Positions 55,251-61,353 of a stretch of DNA of 64,000 nt are shown piece by piece. The notes under the pieces were generated by a model. The model made no database searches, was not told the origin of the DNA, and was given only the letters and a program-made list of their open reading frames with translations. Source of the DNA: Lysobacterales bacterium (GTDB lineage Bacteria > Pseudomonadota > Gammaproteobacteria > Xanthomonadales > SZUA-38); NCBI GenBank assembly GCA_030065125.1, contig JASJDM010000010.1:17164-81163 (forward strand), read 5' to 3'. Every line of letters begins with the position of its first letter. Within the stretch, counting starts at the first letter, position 1. The translations under genes and the position numbers were made by a program.

Positions 55251-56306
55251 ATGGAGCAATACACAGACCAACTCAGAAAAATCAGCCCCCTGTCCTCCCT
55301 GGGCCCTGACCAGTTCAGGACCTTTCAGCAGAATGCGGAGCTGGCGGAATTTACCCAGGGCGAGTTGATTTACCTGGAGGGCGATCACGACGACCATGTG
55401 TACTACCTGGTGGAAGGCGCCATCAACCGCAAAAGCTCTGACGGCGCAATCAAGCCCCTGACCCACAACGATGACGGCGCCCGCTATGCCCTGGGAAACC
55501 TGCAGCCCCGACCCCACACCGCCCAGGTCACTTCGGAAAAAGCTCAGGTCGTTCGGGCCGACCGACTGCAGGTGGAGCAGCTGACTACTCGCAGCCAGAT
55601 GGTCACCGGGGAAATGCCCGCCGTGAGAGTCACCGACGTGGCCGAGGGCGGCGAACTGGACGGCGCCTGGATGTTCCAGATCGTCCAGAGCGAGATCTTT
55701 CGCGATTTACCTACGGAAAACATCGAAGGGTTTTTCGCCGCCGTGGAACGGGTGGAGTTCAAGCCGGGCGACGTCGTCGTCAAACAGGGTGATCCCGGTG
55801 ACTACTACTACATGATTGCCAGCGGCCGCTGCGAGGTATCCCGCAAGGTGGGCCGCCATGCCTTTCCCATCACCACCCTGGAATCCGGAGGGGCTTTTGG
55901 AGAGGAGGCGCTGATTTCGGGCATGCCTCGCAATGCCACGGTTACGGCAACGGAGCCCACGGTATTGATGCGCCTGTCCAAGGAAAACTTCGATCGCCTG
56001 CTGCATCGCCCGTCGGTCAAGAGCGTGAATGCCCGAAGTGCCGCCCAGGCGGTCAAACAGGGCAAGGCGAAATTGATAGACGTTCGGCTGGAAAACGAGC
56101 ACGGCGCCAGGGCCATTCGCGGCAGCGTCAATATCCCCCTGTATCAGCTGCGGGAAAAATTGAGCGAGCTGGACCCGGAAACCCAATACATTCTTTATTG
56201 TGATTGCGGCGCCCGCAGCTCCACCGCTGCCTTTCTGATGATCCAGCGAGGATTCGAGTCCAGTTACATTGAAGGCGGGCTGTCTTCCATGATGGGCGGC
56301 CACTAG
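55251..56306 (+). CDS. tandem cNMP-binding-fold and rhodanese fusion protein
   Basis: A 351-residue three-domain protein. Residues 10-125: cyclic-nucleotide-binding fold (FTQGELIYLEGDHDDHVYYLVEGAI), but the phosphate-binding cassette is degenerate. Residues 142-258: a second, intact cNMP domain with FGEEAL (216-221) and Pro226-Arg227 in SGMPRNATV, the phosphate-contacting pattern. Residues 262-350: rhodanese domain (LIDVRLENEHGARAIRGSVNIPL), catalytic Cys319 in YCDCGARSS. It is cytoplasmic, with no DNA-binding domain. Rhodaneses move sulfane sulfur; here activity may respond to a nucleotide. It is divergent from the tRNA-Pro cluster. Confidence 0.85.
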   Translation: MEQYTDQLRKISPLSSLGPDQFRTFQQNAELAEFTQGELIYLEGDHDDHVYYLVEGAINRKSSDGAIKPLTHNDDGARYALGNLQPRPHTAQVTSEKAQVVRADRLQVEQLTTRSQMVTGEMPAVRVTDVAEGGELDGAWMFQIVQSEIFRDLPTENIEGFFAAVERVEFKPGDVVVKQGDPGDYYYMIASGRCEVSRKVGRHAFPITTLESGGAFGEEALISGMPRNATVTATEPTVLMRLSKENFDRLLHRPSVKSVNARSAAQAVKQGKAKLIDVRLENEHGARAIRGSVNIPLYQLREKLSELDPETQYILYCDCGARSSTAAFLMIQRGFESSYIEGGLSSMMGGH

Positions 56307-56368
56307 CGGGTTGATGACAAAACCGGGGCGGCACATCTTGCTCGAAACGGCGTTTTCTCCCACAAGCC

Positions 56369-56397
56369 TTGTGTGAACCCATTCGATGAGTGACAAT
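56369..56397 (+). promoter_or_regulatory. weak candidate promoter of csrA
   Basis: TTGTGT (56369-56374), 17 bases, then GACAAT (56392-56397). Hexamers match consensus only in part (3 of 6 and 4 of 6). It would give a leader of about 130 nt containing the hairpins described below. Confidence 0.3.
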
Positions 56398-56443
56398 TCG
56401 CCCCTGAACGTACCGACGCAGGGGGGACGCCCAACGGGATCGC

Positions 56444-56458
56444 GGGTAAGGATTACCC
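56444..56458 (+). promoter_or_regulatory. csrA leader hairpin with GGA loop, candidate CsrA autoregulatory site
   Basis: GGGTAA (56444-56449), GGA (56450-56452) and TTACCC (56453-56458) form a perfect stem with a GGA triloop; C56443-G56459 extends the stem to 7 bp. CsrA prefers GGA in a hairpin loop. A GGA also lies in the Shine-Dalgarno AAGGAG (56521-56526) and another in ACGGAGGG (56492-56499), while GGGAC-GTCCC forms a second hairpin at 56497-56513. The multi-site pattern fits CsrA feedback on its own translation, known for E. coli csrA, but inference here. Confidence 0.5.
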
Positions 56459-56534
56459 GGCGACCGCGGGCAGCATGTAGCTCCGCGTCAAACGGAGGGA
56501 CCGCAAGAGTCCCGTTGAGCAAGGAGAACCCGAT

Positions 56535-56729
56535 ATGCTGATCCTGACCCGGCGGGTAGGAGAGACGCTGATGATAGGTGACGATGTAACCGTCACCGTA
56601 CTCGGCGTTAAGGGAAACCAGGTTCGAATCGGAATTAATGCACCAAAAGACGTTGCGGTCCACCGCGAGGAAATCTACGAAAGAATTCGCCAGGAACAAA
56701 CCGACGACGACGGATCCGAACAGGAGTAA
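56535..56729 (+). CDS. csrA: carbon storage regulator CsrA
   Basis: A 64-residue global RNA-binding regulator that binds GGA motifs and alters translation and mRNA stability. [18 protein letters not shown] and the RNA-contacting Leu4 and Arg44 ([11 protein letters not shown]) are conserved. Ribosome site AAGGAG lies eight bases before ATG. tRNA-Ser begins 21 bases after the stop with no terminator between, so csrA and tRNA-Ser are probably cotranscribed. alaS, usually just upstream of csrA in gammaproteobacteria, is instead at 61351-63993 on the other strand. Confidence 0.97.
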   Translation: MLILTRRVGETLMIGDDVTVTVLGVKGNQVRIGINAPKDVAVHREEIYERIRQEQTDDDGSEQE

Positions 56730-56750
56730 TCCGACTGGTCATCAAATCAC

Positions 56751-56841
56751 GGAGAGGTGGCCGAGTGGCTGAAGGCGCTCCCCTGCTAAGGGAGTATGGG
56801 TTAAAAGCCCATCGAGGGTTCGAATCCCTCTCTCTCCGCCA
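56751..56841 (+). tRNA. tRNA-Ser (GCT)
   Basis: A 91-nt class II tRNA. Acceptor GGAGAGG pairs with TCTCTCC, the anticodon loop CTGCTAA in CTCCC-loop-GGGAG gives GCU, with a long variable arm and encoded CCA. Its last 16 nt are part of a 33-bp inverted repeat with the terminator (see finding). Confidence 0.97.
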
Positions 56842-56895
56842 GACATAAAAAAACCCGCGCTTGCGGGTTTTTTTATGTCTGGCGGAGAGAGAGGG
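56826..56895 (+). terminator. terminator whose stem includes the tRNA-Ser 3' end (33-bp inverted repeat)
   Basis: The core AAAAAAACCCGC-GCTT-GCGGGTTTTTTT is a classic intrinsic terminator (56847-56874). The pairing continues perfectly outward to 56826 and 56895, so bases 56826-56841, which are the T-stem 3' strand, acceptor strand, discriminator and CCA of tRNA-Ser, have an exact inverted copy at 56880-56895. Confidence 0.88.
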
Positions 56896-57360
56896 GCGAG
56901 AAGCCGAGTGGTTCGAAACCAGACAACGGCGCGCAGCGCCCTCCTTAAACCGTCTTCCTGAACTCGATTCAGGATCCATCGTCATTCCCGAAGCCCAAGA
57001 CTCAAATCAGTCCCGGCCGATTACCTAAACCCCTGATCAAACTAATCATCCCGACCGAAGCTGATACTGAACCCAATCTCAGATGGATCCTGAATCAAGG
57101 CAACCGCCCGAGGGGCCTCAAAATTTGTCATCCCGGACCCCGATCCGGGATCGAGTTCAGGATGACGAGTTTTAAGGAAACAGGCCCAGAAGGGGCTGGA
57201 TCCAGGGATGGGTCCAGCAATCCCGACCTTAACAAACCGCTGCCGCATTGAAGCCCCCCGCCCCGCAAATGCAGGTTTTTTTGTTGTGACGGAGATTGAC
57301 GGGCGGGATGTCCAGTGTTTCGAAACCAGACATCGCCGCCCCGCGCCCTCCCCCAAACTG
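56896..57360. other. repeat-rich intergenic region, no gene
   Basis: About 460 bp between tRNA-Ser and the promoter of tRNA-Arg. It holds a REP-like palindrome (57127-57167), the GATGGATCCTGAAT motif (57082-57095) shared with the left end of the window, and two diverged copies of a TTCGAAACCAGACA-containing block (about 56912-56945 and 57311-57345). Short frames that read HPELDPGS-type peptides are translations of the palindrome. Nothing supports a gene. Confidence 0.65.
57127..57167. repeat. REP-like palindromic element
   Basis: This 41-bp element starts GTCATCCCGGACCCC and ends TTCAGGATGACG, the same element as 193-232 with one extra base. The outer arms GTCATCC/GGATGAC pair. It links the two ends of the window. 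Confidence 0.75.
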
Positions 57361-57389
57361 TTGACCCAACGCAAAACCACTGGGATAAT
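57361..57389 (+). promoter_or_regulatory. sigma-70 promoter of tRNA-Arg(ACG)
   Basis: TTGACC (57361-57366), 17 bases, then GATAAT (57384-57389), five of six matches in each box. The start point falls near 57396, about nine bases before the tRNA, with a GC-rich discriminator TCGCCGCC. Confidence 0.8.
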
Positions 57390-57404
57390 TCGCCGCCTTT
57401 CAAA

Positions 57405-57481
57405 GCGCCCGTAGCTCAGTTGGATAGAGTGTCTGGCTACGAACCAGAAGGTCGGGAGTTCGAATCTCTCCGGGCGCGCCA
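57405..57481 (+). tRNA. tRNA-Arg (ACG)
   Basis: A 77-nt cloverleaf. Acceptor GCGCCCG pairs with CGGGCGC, anticodon loop CTACGAA in TCTGG-loop-CCAGA gives ACG (A34 becomes inosine in this isoacceptor), CCA encoded. The csrA-tRNA-Ser(GCT)-tRNA-Arg(ACG) order is shared with E. coli. Confidence 0.97.
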
Positions 57482-57493
57482 TTCAAAAAAAAG

Positions 57494-57523
57494 ACGGGTA
57501 CCCGCCGGGTGCCCGTTTTTTTT
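57494..57523 (+). terminator. intrinsic terminator of tRNA-Arg
   Basis: ACGGGTACCC-GCC-GGGTGCCCGT (57494-57516) with one G-T pair, then a run of eight T. It starts 13 bases after the tRNA. Confidence 0.9.
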
Positions 57524-57668
57524 GACTGATGCGTCCAGCTGAGCTGAGGACTCTGGCGCGTAGCGCCGTAAGAGTTCGATCCGAGCCCGGCAATGCCGGG
57601 CGACAAACGCGCAGCGAGCGAAGCGAGTGAGCGGCCCCCTTGCGGGGCGAGGCCAAAGGCCGAGTCAC

Positions 57669-57725
57669 CTCTCCGGGCGCGCCGTTCAAAAAAGAAACGG
57701 GTACCGACAGGTGCCCGTTTTTTTG
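57669..57725 (+). repeat. duplicated tRNA-Arg 3' end plus terminator
   Basis: CTCTCCGGGCGCGCC (57669-57683) repeats the last 15 bases before the final A of tRNA-Arg (57466-57480), 203 bases downstream. It is followed by TTCAAAAAA and a second terminator (57697-57718 stem, T-run to 57724) with a few changes from the first. The copy also serves as a possible terminator for the facing LysR gene. Confidence 0.85.
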
Positions 57726-57734
57726 CGCCCTGTA

Positions 57735-58637
57735 TCAGTCGGTCTGGACCAACGACACAACCTGCCCTCTAAGCCAAACATGCGCCGGATCACTGCGCCG
57801 GCGGGGATGCCAGACCAGCTGCAGGCCGAATCCCGGAACCGGGATTGGAAGGGGCAAAACGTCCAGCTCTCGTCCATGCATTTCCGCCAGGCGCCTGGGC
57901 ACGACCGCAACCATATCCGTGCCGGCAATCAGCGCCGCTACCAGCAGGAAATGCGGAAGTGAGACGGCCACATTCCTTTGGAACCCCATCTGCCCCAGTT
58001 CGCGGTCGACCGCCCCGACAAAACCTCCGCCCTCGGGCGATACCAGCACATGGTCCAGGCTGCAGAATTCATCGACATCAGGTGGACGCAGCCCCCGGGG
58101 GTGTCCGCGCCTTTGAACCATAACGAAGTCCTCGTCTATCAGGTGCCGGGCGTTGGCGTCGTTGAGAGTCACGAAACTGGTCACCACGGCAGCATCCAGC
58201 CGTCCTTGTTCAAGGCTTTCCCACAGGTTTCCGGTTTCAAATGGCATCGCAGCCAGGCTGACGAAGGGCGCGGACCTGCGGAGCTGATCAATCAGCTCCA
58301 GGGTCAGGACCGAGTGCGCATAGTCCGTTCCGCCAAGTCGAAACACGTCCCTGGCCGTTGCGGGATCGAAGCTCGACTGTTCACCTACCAGAGTATGCAG
58401 ATCCTGGAGCAGAATCCGGAGCCGGCTGCCGATCTCCTCGGCTTTTGCCGTGGGCACCAGGTTGCGACCGGACGGCACCAGTAATCGGTCTCCGAACAGT
58501 TCCCGCAGTCGCGCCAGGCGGGCGGACATGGCGGGTTGGCTGATGCCCATGCGATGCGCCGCCTCGGTCACGCTGCCTTCCAGCAGCAATGCGTCAAGGG
58601 TTTGCAGCAGGTTCAGATCCAGTTTCGAAACATCCAT
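57735..58637 (-). CDS. LysR family transcriptional regulator
   Basis: A 300-residue regulator. The winged helix-turn-helix (residues 8-65: LDLNLLQTLDALLLEGSVTEAAHRMGISQPAMSARLARLRELFGD, with VPSGRNLVPTAKAEE) is full and typical, and residues about 90-295 form the substrate-binding domain. It is divergent from an NAD(P)-binding reductase with a 96-bp spacer containing repeated ATCCA half-sites, so it probably controls that gene and itself. The effector is unknown. Confidence 0.93.
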   Translation of the reverse strand: MDVSKLDLNLLQTLDALLLEGSVTEAAHRMGISQPAMSARLARLRELFGDRLLVPSGRNLVPTAKAEEIGSRLRILLQDLHTLVGEQSSFDPATARDVFRLGGTDYAHSVLTLELIDQLRRSAPFVSLAAMPFETGNLWESLEQGRLDAAVVTSFVTLNDANARHLIDEDFVMVQRRGHPRGLRPPDVDEFCSLDHVLVSPEGGGFVGAVDRELGQMGFQRNVAVSLPHFLLVAALIAGTDMVAVVPRRLAEMHGRELDVLPLPIPVPGFGLQLVWHPRRRSDPAHVWLRGQVVSLVQTD

Positions 58638-58663
58638 TTAGTGGATGATAAACATAATATCCA
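58631..58663. promoter_or_regulatory. ATCCA/TGGAT half-sites between lysR and reductase
   Basis: CATCCA-TTTAG-TGGATG (58631-58647) is a perfect 6-bp inverted repeat that spans the lysR start codon. A further ATCCA at 58659-58663 faces TGGAT at 58642-58646 with 12 bases between. Such spaced repeats resemble LysR-type sites, though the classic T-N11-A is not exact. Candidate autoregulatory operator. Confidence 0.4.
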
Positions 58664-58733
58664 TCGATTGTTTTTATTTTTTCGCCATTCCAAGATAGCC
58701 CCATCATCAGAGACAGCCCGACTTGGAGAACTC

Positions 58734-59381
58734 ATGAAAATCGGATTCATCGGAAATGGCGGCATGGCTCAGGCCCTGGCTTCCAAATGGCAACACGGCC
58801 ATCAGCTTTTGCTCAGTGGGCGCGACCCGCAAAAGGCAGTGACCGTGGCAGAACGGTTCGGCGCCGGTCACGGCAACGCTGCCGAAGCGGCTGCGTTTGG
58901 CGACGTGGTGGTGCTGGCCACTCGCTGGGAAGATGTATTCGATGCTATCGACCAGGCCGGAGGGGCCAGCGCCTTTGCCGGCAAAGTGGTTATCGATATC
59001 AACAATCCAGTCGACATAGAGACCTTTCTTACCACCCGCGATGACGGCAATTCACTCACCGAAGCCATCCAACGGCGATTGCCCGACGCCGCCGTAGGCA
59101 AAGCCTTCAATATGGCCCAGGTGGCGGTGTGGGAAGACCGGGACATGACCTATGACGGACGTACCATGGTCACCCTGTTTACCGCCGACCGGAGTCCGGC
59201 GATAGAAACGATTGGCCAATTGATCAGCGACACTGGCAGCGAACCGCTCCATCTGGGTGGCAATCGGCATGCCTACCAGCTGGAAGCTGCCGCGGCCATG
59301 GTCATCAAGTTCCTGTTCTCAGGACGCGACCCGCACACCATTTTCAACTTCATACAGCCAGAAGTGAAACCGATTCGATAG
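58734..59381 (+). CDS. NAD(P)-binding oxidoreductase (F420-dependent NADP reductase-like)
   Basis: A 215-residue Rossmann protein. MKIGFIGNGGMAQALASKW holds the dinucleotide-binding glycines, with LLLSGRDPQKA after strand 2 and VVVLATRWEDVFDAI and VVIDINNPV in the following strands, as in the NADP oxidoreductase/coenzyme F420-dependent family. It is short, without a large catalytic domain, so the true cofactor may be NADP(H). GGAG lies six bases before ATG. It is divergent from a LysR regulator. The substrate is unknown. Confidence 0.83.
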   Translation: MKIGFIGNGGMAQALASKWQHGHQLLLSGRDPQKAVTVAERFGAGHGNAAEAAAFGDVVVLATRWEDVFDAIDQAGGASAFAGKVVIDINNPVDIETFLTTRDDGNSLTEAIQRRLPDAAVGKAFNMAQVAVWEDRDMTYDGRTMVTLFTADRSPAIETIGQLISDTGSEPLHLGGNRHAYQLEAAAAMVIKFLFSGRDPHTIFNFIQPEVKPIR

Positions 59382-59472
59382 ACCCCGCTGGCCATTGCCA
59401 GACCGCCGTCTAGCCGGGTAGGCGGGAATTGAATCTGATATCCTGTAACGCTTTCCGCGAAACGGATCTTCC

Positions 59473-61323
59473 ATGAAAAAATTCCTGGTGATCGCGCTGC
59501 TCCTGGTCGTAGGAATCATGATTTTCCTGGCCACAAAAACCACGGATGAGCCACCCAAGGTCGTTGCCCAGGATTCCCTGCGACAACTCACCTCTGGCCA
59601 GATCGTCGGCTTCGAGTCCGGCTACGATACCCACGGCTGGTTGGGCATACCCTTCGCTTACCCGCCTGTTGCAGAAGACCGCTGGGGCGCACCAAAGCCC
59701 CCGATTCCGTGGACAGGAGTTCAGCAGGCGCTCGAACCCGGCGCCGTTTGCCCCCAGATCGGCGGGCCGCTGGGTGGCGTGGGCAGCAGCCAGTTTGGCC
59801 AGGTGATCGGTTCTGAGGATTGCCTGATGCTGCACGTCTGGGCGCCACGATTTGAGCCGGGATCAATTCCCCGGAACGACGAGCAACTGCCGGTCATGGT
59901 GTGGATCCATGGCGGAGGCAACTCAATTGGTTACGGCGCCTACTATGACGGCAGCAGACTGGCCGGTGAGCGAAACCTGGTGGTGGTCAGCATCAACTAC
60001 CGGCTGGGCATACTTGGGTGGTTTCGACACGAGTCCCTGCGCTCGGAGAATGCACCCTCCCCCGCGGATTCCGGCAACCTGGGCACCCTCGACACCATCG
60101 CGGCCCTTGAGTGGGTGCAGGACAACATCGAAGCATTCGGCGGAGACCCAAACCGGGTAACCATCTTTGGCGAATCCGCAGGCGGCATGAACGTTTTTGC
60201 GCTGCTCGCCTCACCCCGGGCAGCCGGTTTGTTTCACCGGGCCATTTCCCAGAGCGGCGCGACGGTGACGGAGAGCGTTGAAGCCGCTGAACTGCCCCTG
60301 GCTGAGGGTGGCCACCCGGCCAGTTCCAGTGAACTGGTCCGGCAGTGGCTGGTCGATGCCGGTGAGGCCGAGACCAGGGATGCGGCCACCGACCTGCTGA
60401 ACCAGTGGAGCAGGCAACAGCAGGCAGCGTTTCTTCGCGGCCTCAGCCCACAGCAGTTACTGGCTCCATTTGCCGCTGCCAATCTCGGCGGAATGTACAC
60501 CGCGCCATTCCTGATCAGGGATGGCGAAGTGCTGCCCCGGCAAGGCATTCAGAAGCTGTTCGATGAATCCAACCTTTACAACCAGGTGCCCGTCATACTG
60601 GGCAGCAACCGCGATGAAATGCGCCTGTTCATGTCCCAGGACCCCAGCATGACCAACACCACCCTGGGGATGTTTGTGCGACTGAAAAACCCGGACGAAT
60701 ACTTCATGAAAGCCGACCTGTTGTCCCGCAACTGGAAAGCCAATGCCGTGGACGAACCCGCCCGAAGCATGCGCCGGGTTCAGGGTCCAACTGTATTTGC
60801 CTATCGGTTCGACTGGGATGAGACGGGCGCCAACCTGTTTGCCAGCATGCCGGACCTGATGGGCGCAGCTCACGGGCTTGAGATTCCGTTTGTGTTCGGC
60901 GACTTCAGCGGCTTTTTCGGCATCCCCCTGATATTTACCGGCGACAATGTGGAGTCCAGAGAAACACTGGGCCAGGCCATGATGAGTTACTGGGCGGAGT
61001 TCGCCTACAACGGCGACCCTGGGCGTGGCCGCAACGGGAATCTGCCGCATTGGACCCCATGGGACAACAGCGCCCCCGCAGCCGACAAGATGATCATCCT
61101 GGATTCTGAAGCTGGCGGAGGCATCCGCATGGCCTCGGACACCGTGACCTACCCGCGACTGCGGGAGCGCATCGTACAGTCCGATGGCTGGACGGACCCG
61201 GCTGACCAGTGCCGGGTCTATGCCCAGGTGTTCTGGGGTTCGGAACGTTGGGACCAGCAGCAGTACCTGGCGCTGAATCCAAGCTGCAGCGAGGTGGACC
61301 CCGCTGCCAACCCATTCCTCTAG
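59473..61323 (+). CDS. carboxylesterase type B, exported or membrane-anchored
   Basis: A 616-residue alpha/beta-hydrolase. An N-terminal hydrophobic segment (KKFLVIALLLVVGIMIFLAT) is a membrane anchor or signal. The family blocks follow: IPFAYPPVAEDRWGAPKPP, SEDCLMLHVWAP, VMVWIHGGGNSIGYG (oxyanion hole), nucleophile in TIFGESAGGMNVFALL, Glu near SNRDEMRLF and His in MGAAHGLEIPFVFG. Length is slightly longer than average. It ends 27 bp from the convergent alaS gene. The ester substrate is unknown. Confidence 0.9.
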   Translation: MKKFLVIALLLVVGIMIFLATKTTDEPPKVVAQDSLRQLTSGQIVGFESGYDTHGWLGIPFAYPPVAEDRWGAPKPPIPWTGVQQALEPGAVCPQIGGPLGGVGSSQFGQVIGSEDCLMLHVWAPRFEPGSIPRNDEQLPVMVWIHGGGNSIGYGAYYDGSRLAGERNLVVVSINYRLGILGWFRHESLRSENAPSPADSGNLGTLDTIAALEWVQDNIEAFGGDPNRVTIFGESAGGMNVFALLASPRAAGLFHRAISQSGATVTESVEAAELPLAEGGHPASSSELVRQWLVDAGEAETRDAATDLLNQWSRQQQAAFLRGLSPQQLLAPFAAANLGGMYTAPFLIRDGEVLPRQGIQKLFDESNLYNQVPVILGSNRDEMRLFMSQDPSMTNTTLGMFVRLKNPDEYFMKADLLSRNWKANAVDEPARSMRRVQGPTVFAYRFDWDETGANLFASMPDLMGAAHGLEIPFVFGDFSGFFGIPLIFTGDNVESRETLGQAMMSYWAEFAYNGDPGRGRNGNLPHWTPWDNSAPAADKMIILDSEAGGGIRMASDTVTYPRLRERIVQSDGWTDPADQCRVYAQVFWGSERWDQQQYLALNPSCSEVDPAANPFL

Positions 61324-61353
61324 CAGCGACTCACCCCCAAAGGTCGCCTGCTA
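61321..61353. terminator. hairpin joining the stop codons of esterase and alaS
   Basis: TAGCAGCGAC (61321-61330) can pair with GTCGCCTGCTA (61343-61353) with one bulged base. The left arm contains the esterase stop TAG and the right arm the alaS stop (CTA). No T-run, so termination is uncertain. Confidence 0.35.

Noticed and set aside
57042..57482. Open frame of 146 residues reading HPELDPGS-type sequence
   Set aside because: It translates the REP-like palindrome and part of tRNA-Arg, a well-known false-gene signature.
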